Shown here piece by piece: positions 54,662 through 64,000 of a stretch of DNA of 64,000 nt. Made by a program: the position numbers and the translations under genes. Position 1 is the stretch's first letter; each line of letters begins with the position of its first letter. The notes below the pieces were generated by a model. The model made no database searches and was not told the DNA's origin. It saw nothing but the letters and a program-made list of their open reading frames with translations. The DNA is from Pararobbsia silviterrae (GTDB lineage Bacteria > Pseudomonadota > Gammaproteobacteria > Burkholderiales > Burkholderiaceae): contig NZ_RBZU01000010.1 in NCBI RefSeq assembly GCF_003628125.1, positions 186,001-250,000 on the forward strand. The letters run 5' to 3'.

Positions 54662-56236
54662 TCAGGCTTCGAACAACGCGGCGCCGATAAACGAACCGGG
54701 CTTCGCACCGGGCGGCAACGCGAAAATCGCGCTGCCGACATGGGTCGTGAACTGATTCATCAGGTCGGTCGCGGCGAGCCGCGCGTTGATCGGGACAAAA
54801 GCCGCGCGCGGGTCGCGCTGATGCGCGACGAACAGCAATCCCGCGTCGTATTCGAGTTCCTGGCGCCACGGCGGCCAGCGCTCGATATAGAAGTTCGCGC
54901 CGTCGTTGTACGAATACGACCGGCGCAACAGCTGCATGCCGTTGTTCTGTGCGCGATTCGACAAGCGCACGTGCGAGTTCTCGGGAATCACGGGATTGCC
55001 GTGCGGATCCTTCGCGTCGAAATCGAGCGCATCGAATTCCTTCTGTTTGCCGAGCGGCGCGCCCGAGTACTTGTGACGGCCGAACACCGCCTCCTGGAAG
55101 CTGACCTCGGTGTTGTCCCAGTGTTCGAGCGTGATCCGGATCCGGCGAAACACCGTATAGGTGCCGCCGCGCATCCATGCGGGTCCTTCGTCGCCGGCCC
55201 AGATGAATTTCTCCATCGCGGCCGGATCGCGCGTCGGCGGATTGTTCGTGCCGTCGCGAAAGCCCATCAGATTGCGCGCGGTCGTGCCGTCGCCGGGCTG
55301 CGACAGAAAGCCCGACTGAACCCACTTGATCTGCGCCTTGCCGTTCGCGAGCCGCGCGAGCTGACGCACCGCATGGAACGCGACCTGCGCATCGTTCGCG
55401 CACGCCTGAATGCAGAGATCGCCGCCGCTCTTTTCCTTGACGATCTGGTCGCCGTTGAAACGCGGCAGATCGACAAGCGCGTCGGGCCGGTGCTTCGCGA
55501 TGCCGAACCGGTCGATACCGTCGCGCGTGAACAGCGTCGGCCCCAAACCGAACGTGAGCGTCAAGCGCGCGGGACCGAGACCGAGCGCTTCGGCCGAGTC
55601 CTCATAAATCGCTGCGCCATACGCGGGCGTCGATGCGCCGCCGTACCCGTCGCCGTTCGCCGCCCCGCCTGCGTTCACATCCGGGGCACTCGCACCTTGC
55701 GCCGTGTCGGGCAAGGTCGACATGGCGCCGAGTTCGGCGTTGTCGCCCGAGGCCGCCTGCGCGCCCGCACCCGCGACCGAGGCGGACGCCGTATCGGGAT
55801 CGATCGGCTTGGCCGTGTCGCCGCGCGTCAGACGCGCCGACGCATCGGTCCAGGCCTTGAGCAGCGCGATCAGGTCGGCGCGCTCGTGCGTCGTCACGTC
55901 GAACGCCGCGAAATACGTATGCGTCTGCTGCGGCGTGACAATGCCCGCCTGATGCTCGCCATAGAACGGCTCGACCTGTGCGGCGGCCGCCGTATTCGCG
56001 CGCGCGCCCGGCGCGTGGGAAGACGGCTCGGTCGCGGCCTGCGCGATCCCCGTCATGCCCAGGCCCGCGCCGGCGGCGGCAAGTCCGCCGGCCTTCAGAA
56101 AAGCGCGCCGCGACGTCGGCCCGCCAGAAAACGGACAACCCGCCTGGGCGGGTTCCGTGGCGCTCGACCGAGCGTCTGCGTCGGGATCCGCCGCGCTCGC
56201 GCGCGGCGGATCGTCGGATTGCTTCGGGGTGTTCAT
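54662..56236 (-). CDS. efeB: Tat-exported DyP-type peroxidase (EfeB-like)
   Basis: This 524-residue heme peroxidase has a twin-arginine signal (SRRAFLK, residues 42-48), the GFRDG catalytic motif at 325-329 and the likely proximal His388 in FGRHKYSG. It is about 100 residues longer than usual EfeB, largely through a Gly/Ala/Ser/Asp-rich insert at about 148-206. EfeB proteins act in the periplasm on iron or heme. ATG overlaps the stop of the propeller gene upstream (ATGA). The neighbours are an iron ABC transporter downstream and a propeller and porin upstream; no EfeU or EfeO is present. Confidence 0.88.
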   Translation of the reverse strand: MNTPKQSDDPPRASAADPDADARSSATEPAQAGCPFSGGPTSRRAFLKAGGLAAAGAGLGMTGIAQAATEPSSHAPGARANTAAAAQVEPFYGEHQAGIVTPQQTHTYFAAFDVTTHERADLIALLKAWTDASARLTRGDTAKPIDPDTASASVAGAGAQAASGDNAELGAMSTLPDTAQGASAPDVNAGGAANGDGYGGASTPAYGAAIYEDSAEALGLGPARLTLTFGLGPTLFTRDGIDRFGIAKHRPDALVDLPRFNGDQIVKEKSGGDLCIQACANDAQVAFHAVRQLARLANGKAQIKWVQSGFLSQPGDGTTARNLMGFRDGTNNPPTRDPAAMEKFIWAGDEGPAWMRGGTYTVFRRIRITLEHWDNTEVSFQEAVFGRHKYSGAPLGKQKEFDALDFDAKDPHGNPVIPENSHVRLSNRAQNNGMQLLRRSYSYNDGANFYIERWPPWRQELEYDAGLLFVAHQRDPRAAFVPINARLAATDLMNQFTTHVGSAIFALPPGAKPGSFIGAALFEA

Positions 56237-57417
56237 CGTGCGAGTACCAGTGTGTTCACATCGTCTTCCACGTAGTAGAAGCCATCCCCTTCAGGCGTCA
56301 TCACGATGCCGAACAGATCGCCGTTGCCCGGGGGCGATTGGGCCTTGTCCGTATCGATCCAGCGCGCATAGATTTGTCGGCCGTTCTCGGGGTCGATCTC
56401 CACGACCTTACCATTGAGCCCGTTCGTCACGAGCAAATGACCCGCGGGCGTCAGGCACATCGCGAGCGGACGCTGGAGCAGACCGTCGGCCGTCAGCGTG
56501 CGGCCGACGCCGGCGCTCGTGTCGCGCGTGAGCGCATCCTCGATCACACTGATCCGGTTGCCGATCGCGTCGGACACGTAGAGCTTGCCGTCCTTGAACG
56601 CGACGCCCGTCGGTCCGATCAGGAAGACGCCTCGGTCGGCGCGCTCGGAGAAGCCGCTCGCGACGATCGTCTGGTTCTTGACGACCGGCGGCTTGCCGGC
56701 CTCGATCGCGAGATCGACGCGCAAGACGGTCGCTTGCTTGAACACGGGCGGATCGACGTAGCCCGTGACCTTGCCGACGCCGAAGCCCGCATTGCTGATG
56801 AAGAGCGACGCCGTATCGCCGTTGTCGACGACGGCCATATTGCCCCACGGATCGTTGATGTTCTCGCCCGAGAACACGGTTGCGAGGTTGCCCTGCATAT
56901 CAAAGACGAGCAGGCAGCCCGAACCCTTCGTATCGGTCGTGCCGTCGTTGCTCGGCGTACTGCCGACGACGACCCAGCCGCTCTTGAGCACGGTCATCGC
57001 GGTCGACAACCCCACGCCGCCCGGGCATTCCTTGAGATCGTGCGGCACGTTCGCGAACAGCGAGAGCTTTTGCGTCGCGGGGTTGTAGTCGACGATCGTC
57101 GTGCCGACGCCCTGAAGATTGGCCGCGTTGTTGAAATTGTCGATCAGCACGTCGTTGCGCTGAACCTTGCCCGCCGTAATCGGCGAGATCGCAAGCGCGT
57201 ACGGATTCTGGTCGCCGTTGTCGGGTACGGTCGACGTCACGGTCTGCTGTTGGTGGATCGTCTCGAGCAGGCCTTGCGGATCGGCGCTCGCCGTCGCGGG
57301 CACGAGCAGCGCCGCACAGCACGCCGCGATCGCCGCAGCGGCAAACGCACGCGCTCGGTGCGCGACGCCGCGGTGCGCGCGCAATGTCTTCGGGTTCGAA
57401 AGGGCGGAGTGCTTCAT
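56233..57417 (-). CDS. Periplasmic NHL/YncE-like beta-propeller protein
   Basis: This 394-residue protein has a Sec signal peptide (about 1-45, ending in TASA). Repeated propeller blades follow, such as NPYALAISPI, LSTAMTVLKSGWVVVGS, WGNMAVVDNGDTASLFISN, PTGVAFKDGKLYVSDAIGNRISVI and PLAMCLTPAGHLLVTNGLNGKVVEID. It lies between the porin and DyP genes with an ATGA overlap to the latter, so the two are translationally coupled. The role is unknown; a scaffold or ligand-binding partner of the peroxidase is plausible. The ATG at 57417 has AGGAAG upstream. Confidence 0.82.
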   Translation of the reverse strand: MKHSALSNPKTLRAHRGVAHRARAFAAAAIAACCAALLVPATASADPQGLLETIHQQQTVTSTVPDNGDQNPYALAISPITAGKVQRNDVLIDNFNNAANLQGVGTTIVDYNPATQKLSLFANVPHDLKECPGGVGLSTAMTVLKSGWVVVGSTPSNDGTTDTKGSGCLLVFDMQGNLATVFSGENINDPWGNMAVVDNGDTASLFISNAGFGVGKVTGYVDPPVFKQATVLRVDLAIEAGKPPVVKNQTIVASGFSERADRGVFLIGPTGVAFKDGKLYVSDAIGNRISVIEDALTRDTSAGVGRTLTADGLLQRPLAMCLTPAGHLLVTNGLNGKVVEIDPENGRQIYARWIDTDKAQSPPGNGDLFGIVMTPEGDGFYYVEDDVNTLVLAR

Positions 57418-57485
57418 CGCTTCACTTCCTGAATATCGGTCAATAAAAGTCATTGTCATGGTCGGTCCCGGCGCGCACGCTCGGG

Positions 57486-59006
57486 TTAGAACGTGATGTT
57501 GGTTCGCAGCCCGAGCACGAGCTCGTTCTTGATCTTTTCGGTCGGGTCATTGGGGTTGACGATCCCGCCGCCCGGGTTAAACGTGTACTGCACGTCGGCC
57601 TGCAGCATCCACCATGGCGTGACCTGGTACTGATACGTCGCTTCGAGCACGGTTTCCGAGCTGCGCAGCAACGCATACGTACCGGGGTTTTCGTCGATGA
57701 AATCCTGATCCGATTGGCGCACGCGATCGCTGACCTTGATATACGTCAGCGCGAGGCCGAGCGAGTCGTTGTCGCGGCCCGCGAACGGCGCCTTGAGCGT
57801 GGCGCCGAGGTTCGCGCTCGCGCGCACGAAGTTCTGGTCGGTCGGCGCGTACATCACGCGCGCGAACACGCCGAGCGCCTTCGGCTCGCCCGGATCGGGC
57901 CGCCAGACCATTTGGTCCGCGACCGCGTAGATGCTGTAGTCGCCGTTATGCGGCGCGCCGATGCCGTTGCTGGCGCTGCTCACGAGCGGGATGCCGTTCG
58001 TGTCGAAGCGCTGATCGGCAAATGTGCCATTGTGGTACCACGCACCGACCTTGTACATGCCGGGCAGCGCGTTGTTGTTACTGCCGTTCGAACCGAAATC
58101 CATATCGCCGTCGATCGGCTGATTGATCCCGTATTGCAGTTCGCCGATGAACAGCGTGCCGCCGCTCAGGCTGAAGTTCGTGCCGCTGTTGTCGGGACGA
58201 TTGCCCGACGGATCGCCCGCGTACACGCCGAACAAGCCGGTCAGCGACGGCGTGATCTGGCCGCGCGCACGCACGCCGAGGCCCGACAGCGGATAGGCGG
58301 GGCCGCCCGACGGAAGATCGTACGACGGCACGCCCGGCCAGCCGAACATCGTGTTCATGAACGTCGCGGCATACGTGCTGACCATGAATTCCTGGTCGAT
58401 GCTCTGCTGACCGATCTTGAAGTCGAGCTTCTTGTTCAGGAACGACTGTTGATACCAGAGTTCCCAGAGACGCGTGCCAGCCGGCGCTTCGATGCCGCTC
58501 GCCGTATTGAGGCTGTCGAGGTAGTACGTGCTCAGGCTGCGGCCGTGGATCTGCTCGGCGCTCACATTGAACAGACCGCCCTGAAGGCCGAACGCCTTTT
58601 GCGTGTCCATCTGCAGCGTCGCGACCGTCAGGCCGTCGTACGTGTAGCCCTTCTGCGTGCCGCCCGTCACGTTGCCCATCAGTTCGCTGGTTTCAGTCAA
58701 CTGAAACGTGATGCCCTCGCGGCCGAGGAACGACCGGAGCCCCCCCATGTCGCCCAGCAACTGCTGGCGCGCCCAGATCCCCGAGAAAAAATCGGTCGGC
58801 TGAGCCTTGATCGCGGTATCCGCTTCGGGCGCCGCAATGGCGTCGGGATTGGCCGTGCTGGGATCGTCGGCCATCGCGGGCGTCGCGCTTGCAAACGCGA
58901 CAGCGCAGGCCGAAGCGAGCAAACCCCGCTTGCAGAGTCGAGGCGACAGTCGACCCTGACGGGTCGTCGCGGCTTTACGCACGAGGCGCGGGCGTGTGCT
59001 GGTCAT
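57486..59006 (-). CDS. oprB: OprB-family porin
   Basis: This 506-residue outer-membrane porin has a signal peptide (about 1-46, ending in PAMA), a short periplasmic N-terminal linker and a 16-strand barrel ending in NITF. The sequence fits the carbohydrate-selective OprB family (FFSGIWARQQLLGDMGGLRSFL and KIGQQSIDQEFMVSTYAATFMN are typical). AAGGAAG precedes ATG. It heads the leftward propeller-DyP-FbpABC series, 68 bases before the propeller gene, which suggests that its cargo here could be an iron chelate and not a sugar; this is inference. Confidence 0.88.
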   Translation of the reverse strand: MTSTRPRLVRKAATTRQGRLSPRLCKRGLLASACAVAFASATPAMADDPSTANPDAIAAPEADTAIKAQPTDFFSGIWARQQLLGDMGGLRSFLGREGITFQLTETSELMGNVTGGTQKGYTYDGLTVATLQMDTQKAFGLQGGLFNVSAEQIHGRSLSTYYLDSLNTASGIEAPAGTRLWELWYQQSFLNKKLDFKIGQQSIDQEFMVSTYAATFMNTMFGWPGVPSYDLPSGGPAYPLSGLGVRARGQITPSLTGLFGVYAGDPSGNRPDNSGTNFSLSGGTLFIGELQYGINQPIDGDMDFGSNGSNNNALPGMYKVGAWYHNGTFADQRFDTNGIPLVSSASNGIGAPHNGDYSIYAVADQMVWRPDPGEPKALGVFARVMYAPTDQNFVRASANLGATLKAPFAGRDNDSLGLALTYIKVSDRVRQSDQDFIDENPGTYALLRSSETVLEATYQYQVTPWWMLQADVQYTFNPGGGIVNPNDPTEKIKNELVLGLRTNITF

Positions 59007-59160
59007 TCGTCTTCCTTATTGTCGGCGTGGATATTCCACACGTGGCACATGCTTGACGGCCCCTGGAAATATCTGTATTTCCGGTCGGCCCGTTTGAATG
59101 AGCTAAGAACGGAACGAAAAAATGGTATCGAGTGCGCATTAAACTGTCAACGCAAATACG

Positions 59161-59173
59161 AATGATTACCATT
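59161..59173. promoter_or_regulatory. Possible Fur box upstream of porin-iron operon
   Basis: AATG and CATT arms around ATTAC, within AATGATTACCATT, resemble the centre of the Fur consensus (AATGATAATCATT). It lies 155 bases upstream of oprB. Iron control of a porin-DyP-FbpABC operon would be expected, but the match is partial. Confidence 0.45.
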
Positions 59174-59530
59174 GCCAAGGACAGGACCGCGGCTTTTTAG
59201 ACAATCATCAATATTCATTAGCTTTCAAATATCTTTCCGGATAATGCAAAACACTGAAATCCGTATGGATTCAATACTCACATCCGATGACAAACGATTG
59301 CGTCTGCGATCCGTCCCGCGCGGGCCCATAAGGCACGCGGCAAGCGCCGGAGGCGGCGCGCGCGCAATCCGCAGCAGGCACTTCAGATCGAAATCGTTTC
59401 CGGCGTGTGACAGCTTCGCGGAAATCGTCGATTCGAAAAATAATTGAATGGGATCTGAAAGATCGATGTATTTGGAGGCAGTGTGCCGAATTGCAACATT
59501 TCGGCATACGCTAAAGATTTAATCGGATTT

Positions 59531-59546
59531 ATCTGATTAATCAGAT
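59531..59546. promoter_or_regulatory. Perfect AT-rich palindrome
   Basis: ATCTGATTAATCAGAT is fully self-complementary over 16 bases and stands in AT-rich non-coding DNA about 525 bases upstream of oprB. It could be an operator of an unidentified regulator. Confidence 0.4.
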
Positions 59547-59710
59547 CTAAAGAATCGACGGAAATCGACCGGGCGGCCGAATCGATTTTTTCAGCACGCG
59601 GATATTACGAACTGAAAGACATTATTTTTTAATAAAATACTTCACGGGCGCGCGCATTTTGAAACCGATCTATCTCGTACGCGCCGCCCCGAGGCTTCGC
59701 ACGCGTGCGA

Positions 59711-60067
59711 TCAGATGCCGAAGTAACGCGCCGCCAGCGCGAGCAAGGCGGGCACGGTCTGCACGAGCGCGATCCGCGGCGAGACGGTCCATGCGCCCCA
59801 GATGCCGGCGACACCGACGCAGCCGAGCGCATAGGCTGCAAACGCGGTCGAGAGCCGCGGATCGGACAGCGCGAAGCCGAGCAACAACGCGACCACGAGG
59901 AACAGGTTGTAGAGCCCCTGGTTCGACGCCATCGGCGCGGTCTGTTCGACGAGCGCCTGCGGCATCCGGAACACGCGCGCCGCGCGCCGTTTCCAGAAGA
60001 CCATCTCGAGCAGCACGATGTACAGATGGATCAGCACGACGATCAGATAAAGGATCTTCGCGATCAT
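59711..60067 (-). CDS. DUF1304 family membrane protein
   Basis: This 118-residue protein has four hydrophobic helices (about 3-22, 50-68, 72-90, 97-115) and the family pattern LYIVLLEMVFW near residue 15. DUF1304 proteins are small integral membrane proteins without known function. The ATG has only a weak GAGAGA upstream. A GNAT acetyltransferase gene lies 51 bases upstream on the same strand, so the two may be co-transcribed. Confidence 0.88.
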   Translation of the reverse strand: MIAKILYLIVVLIHLYIVLLEMVFWKRRAARVFRMPQALVEQTAPMASNQGLYNLFLVVALLLGFALSDPRLSTAFAAYALGCVGVAGIWGAWTVSPRIALVQTVPALLALAARYFGI

Positions 60068-60118
60068 GGCGTCTCTCGGCGTGTCAGGTAGGCGGGTTCA
60101 AATGGGACGGGCATCGTG

Positions 60119-60646
60119 TCAGATCTCCGCGGTCAGCGATTTGACCATCGAGATATGCGATGCGTGATAGCCGAGCTGCCGATAGAGCCGGAACGCGGCT
60201 TCGTTGTAGCCGAACAGGTGGAGGCCGATCTCCGTCAGACCGAGTTCGCGCACGCGTGCCTCGACCGCGCGAAACGCGCTCGTCGCAAAGCCTCTGCGCC
60301 GGTGGGCCGCAGCGATCTGGACATCGAAGACATAGGCCGTGCGCCGTTGCTTGTTCGTGACGATGCCGATCCAGATCGTGCCGACCGCCGCGTCGTGCTC
60401 GACGCTGTGAACGGTGTAGAGAAAGTGATCGCGCGTCGCCTCGCGTTCGGGCAGCAGTTTAGCGAGCGACTCGCGCGCGTAGTCGAGGGCGGCGGCAGGC
60501 GTTCCGCCGTCGGTACGCAAGGTGTCGGCCGCGTAACGCGGAATCGTCACCCGTTCGAATGCCTCGAAATCCGCCGCGGACATCGCGCGGAGTTCGATCG
60601 TTGGTCTGGTCTTTCGGGATCCCGTCGTCCCGTCCTCGCTGCGCAT
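60119..60646 (-). CDS. GNAT family N-acetyltransferase
   Basis: This 175-residue acetyltransferase has the acetyl-CoA-binding motif VQIAAAHRRRGFATSAF (Arg-x-x-Gly-x-Ala type, near residue 118-134). Motif B is GYNEAAFRLYRQLGYHASHISM near 150-172. The substrate is unknown. The ATG at 60646 has a weak GAGA site; a frame 29 codons longer is open but Arg-rich and unlike GNAT N-termini. Confidence 0.87.
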   Translation of the reverse strand: MRSEDGTTGSRKTRPTIELRAMSAADFEAFERVTIPRYAADTLRTDGGTPAAALDYARESLAKLLPEREATRDHFLYTVHSVEHDAAVGTIWIGIVTNKQRRTAYVFDVQIAAAHRRRGFATSAFRAVEARVRELGLTEIGLHLFGYNEAAFRLYRQLGYHASHISMVKSLTAEI

Positions 60647-60776
60647 GTCGAATCTCGTTCTTATCGGCGCGATGCGCCGTTTTTGTTTCGCCGGATTCGC
60701 CGCGACCCGCGCGGCGCACCCGTCATGCGTCACGCATCGAAGCCGGCGGACGCGATGCGCCCGCCGTTCGACACGA

Positions 60777-62249
<1,473 letters not shown>

Positions 62250-62527
62250 GGCTGTCGAACGCGTGGCAAATGTCTTCATCACGCGGCACGGGCAGGAGCT
62301 GACCGGATCCGCGCAATGCCGGATGGAATGTGGATGACGCCGATACAAGCAGGCGCAAGGATGTGCCGGAGCGCGCCGGGGCGCGAGCACGCTGCACTAT
62401 AACGCAAAGCACGGGGTTTCTTCATGGCTGGCGGGCCGGCCGCGCAGGCTCCCCGCGCACGAAAACACGGCAATGGGCGGGCATCGCCGCGCGGCTGCTT
62501 GCCGTGCGTCGATCCGGGCCGGCTGGG

Positions 62528-63376
62528 CTACCACTCGAGCCAATGCCGCAAAGTCTCCTGCCGCTCGACGAGCTCTCCCGGCGTGCCCGCGAACGCGATC
62601 TTGCCGCGGCCCATCAGATAGACACGCGCCGCAAGGCGCAACGCGATCGAGAGCTTTTGCTCGATGAGTAACACGCCGAGCCCGTCGGCTGCCAGCGTCG
62701 CAAGCCAGTCGGCGATCTGTTCGACCATCGAGGGCGCAAGCCCTTCGGTCGGCTCGTCGAGAATCACGAGCGCGGGCTCGCCCGCGAGCGCCCGCGCGAT
62801 CGCGAGCATCTGCTGCTCGCCGCCGGACAGCACGCCCGCGCGCGTGCCGAGACGCCGCGCGAGCGCCGGCAGCCTCGCAAGCATCGGTTCGCAGACTTCG
62901 CCGAAGGTGCGTCCGGGCCGCAGCCCGAGCAGCAGGTTCTGACGCACCGTCAGCGTCGGGAACACGTCGCGCGTCTCGGCGACATAGGCGACGCCGTGGC
63001 GCGCGAGCGTATCCGTGCGCCAGTGCACAGTCTCGACGCCGTCGACGCGCACACTGCCCGTGCGCGCGACGAGTCCCATCAACGCCTTCGCGAGCGTCGA
63101 ACGGCCCGCGCCGTTGCGGCCGAGCATCGCGACGATCTCGCCGCGCCGGACGTCGAGCGCGACGCCGCGCAAGACCTCGACATCGCCGTAGCCGGCGCGC
63201 AGATCGTCGGCGGCAAGCAAGGGCGGCGGCGAGGCCGTCGATGTCGAAACGACCGTTGCGTCGCTCGTCGCGTTGGTCGTCGCGTTGGTCGTTGCGTTGG
63301 CCATTGCGTTGGCCGTTGCGTCGCTCATCGCGCTCGTCGTCGCGTCGCCCATCGAATGCGTCGTCGGACGTGTCAT
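62528..63376 (-). CDS. livF: LivF-type ABC transporter ATP-binding protein with altered Walker A
   Basis: This 282-residue branched-chain amino-acid-type ATPase has signature LSGGEQQ, Walker B ALVILDEPTEGLAP and the H-loop region LLIEQKLSIAL (Gln in place of the usual His/Glu-Gln pattern of LivF). The Walker A motif reads GRNGAGRST: Arg92 replaces the catalytic Lys. The first 50 residues are a Thr/Asn/Ala/Asp-rich extension encoded by a 12-base tandem repeat, absent from typical LivF (~235 residues). ATG overlaps the livG stop (ATGA). Substrate unknown. Confidence 0.88.
   Translation of the reverse strand: MTRPTTHSMGDATTSAMSDATANAMANATTNATTNATSDATVVSTSTASPPPLLAADDLRAGYGDVEVLRGVALDVRRGEIVAMLGRNGAGRSTLAKALMGLVARTGSVRVDGVETVHWRTDTLARHGVAYVAETRDVFPTLTVRQNLLLGLRPGRTFGEVCEPMLARLPALARRLGTRAGVLSGGEQQMLAIARALAGEPALVILDEPTEGLAPSMVEQIADWLATLAADGLGVLLIEQKLSIALRLAARVYLMGRGKIAFAGTPGELVERQETLRHWLEW
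63255..63350 (-). repeat. Coding 12-base tandem repeat at the livF 5' end
   Basis: Eight in-frame 12-base units with substitutions (for example GTCGCGTTGGTC x2, GTTGCGTTGGCC, ATTGCGTTGGCC on the plus strand) encode Asn-Ala-Thr-Thr-like tetrapeptides in the LivF N-terminal extension. Unit gain or loss would keep the frame. Confidence 0.9.
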
Positions 63377-64000
63377 CGCGGCGCCTCGTCGAATGCGCCC
63401 GCATAAACGCGGTGCACATGCGGATTCGCGCGGATCGCGTCGGGCGCGCCGGTCGCGATGACCGTGCCTTGCGCCAACACGCTGATCCGGTGCGCGACCT
63501 CGAACACCACGCTCATATCGTGCTCGACGATCAGCAAGGTCGTCTCGTGCGCGAGCGCGCGCAGCATCTCGACCGTATGACGCGCCTCGTCGCGCGTCAT
63601 GCCCGCCGTCGGTTCGTCGAGCAGAACCAGGCTCGGCGCGCCCGCGAACGCGATCCCGAGTTCGAGCAGCCGGCGTTGCGCGTACGGCAGCGCCGCCGCG
63701 CGGACCTCGCGCTCCGCGGCCAGCCCAATCGCATCGAGCAGACGCGCGGTCTCGCCGGCGAGATCGACGCGATTCGCGACCCGTTGCCAGAGCGTATCGC
63801 TGCCGCCATGAGCATGCGCGGCACCCAGCGCGGCGATCCGGAGGTTCTGCGCGACGCTGAGCCCGTCGAACAACGACGACATCTGAAACGCGCGCGCAAG
63901 CCCGCGCCGCCGGATGGCATGCGGCGGCAATCCGCGCAACTCATGGCCATCGAACACGATCCGCCCCGTTTGCGCATGTTGACGGCCGCTGATCACGTCG
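63373..64000 (-). CDS. livG: LivG-type ABC transporter ATP-binding protein (partial)
   Basis: The 3' 209 codons of a LivG-like ATPase are present; the N-terminus with Walker A lies beyond the window. The visible part has the Q-loop region ARAFQMSSLFDGLSVAQNL near the left end and Walker B SLVLLDEPTAGMTRDEA. The His switch is VEHDMSVVFEVAHRI. The signature motif is unusual: LPYAQRR where LSxGxQR is expected. It overlaps livF by four bases (ATGA) and so belongs to the same operon, whose permeases and binding protein are expected outside. Confidence 0.85.
   Translation of the reverse strand, partial: DVISGRQHAQTGRIVFDGHELRGLPPHAIRRRGLARAFQMSSLFDGLSVAQNLRIAALGAAHAHGGSDTLWQRVANRVDLAGETARLLDAIGLAAEREVRAAALPYAQRRLLELGIAFAGAPSLVLLDEPTAGMTRDEARHTVEMLRALAHETTLLIVEHDMSVVFEVAHRISVLAQGTVIATGAPDAIRANPHVHRVYAGAFDEAPR

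Larger units (their letters stand above)
59007..59710. other. AT-rich non-coding region, 704 bases
   Basis: Base composition drops sharply relative to the flanks between about 59080 and 59660. It contains a Fur-like site (59161-59173), a perfect 16-base palindrome (59531-59546) and several A/T runs, but no open frame with support. It is the upstream region of the porin-iron operon on the left and lies downstream of the DUF1304 gene on the right. Confidence 0.6.

Noticed and set aside
59172-59447. 91-residue ORF in the AT-rich region
   Set aside because: Its start overlaps the Fur-like site, codon use is unlike the neighbours and no domain is visible.

Overview
The window is GC-rich and densely packed with genes of beta-proteobacterial type. 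Its gene content (a 3-hydroxyphenylpropionate mhp cluster, feruloyl-CoA genes, the hopanoid glycosyltransferase HpnI, an Fbp-type iron ABC transporter, OprB porin, HAE1 RND efflux, and abundant simple-sequence repeats) suggests a chromosome of the Burkholderiaceae (Burkholderia, Paraburkholderia or a relative). This is an inference from gene families; no rRNA or other marker gene is present. I see no phage, IS element, CRISPR array, rRNA or convincing tRNA.

Positions 1-15,800 form a phenylpropanoid catabolic island. The leftward genes ech, fcs, an acyl-CoA dehydrogenase and mhpT handle hydroxycinnamates through CoA thioesters. They diverge from a MarR regulator and an amidohydrolase across a perfect palindromic operator. 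Next to them is a complete meta-cleavage pathway, mhpA-B-D-F-E-C, read leftward and divergent from its IclR regulator mhpR across a second perfect palindrome. Together these genes should take p-coumarate/ferulate-type acids into the cell and degrade 3-(3-hydroxyphenyl)propionate to central metabolites. No vanillin dehydrogenase is present in the window.

Positions 15,800-39,200 hold short accessory units: a sugar-epimerase-like SDR with a divergent HTH regulator, an argO-type exporter with divergent argP, a LuxR-type regulator with two degenerate HD-GYP domains, two hydrolases, a FUSC membrane protein, a TonB siderophore receptor with a possible Fur site, a MarR/flavin reductase/GST group, an isolated hpnI, a DUF899/HTH/beta-propeller/VOC group, an AI-2E permease, an old yellow enzyme, and a response regulator with a pseudo-receiver domain. 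Several gaps carry in-phase tandem arrays with periods of 5 to 9 bases.

Positions 39,400-50,800 hold a tandemly duplicated PagL-like outer-membrane barrel, a DUF1800/DUF1501 pair, and a complete tripartite RND efflux operon. A MarR gene lies upstream of that operon, with a palindrome at its own promoter and a related imperfect one before the pump operon.

Positions 50,800-59,700 form a leftward six-gene run: porin, periplasmic beta-propeller, Tat-exported DyP peroxidase, and FbpA, FbpB and FbpC. It reads as one outer-membrane-to-cytoplasm iron acquisition system with a Fur-like site upstream, and is the best candidate here for an under-described system. It is preceded by an AT-rich 700-base non-coding region.

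Positions 59,700-64,000 hold DUF1304 and GNAT genes, zwf, and livF plus a partial livG of a branched-chain amino-acid-type transporter. LivF has Arg in place of the Walker A Lys.
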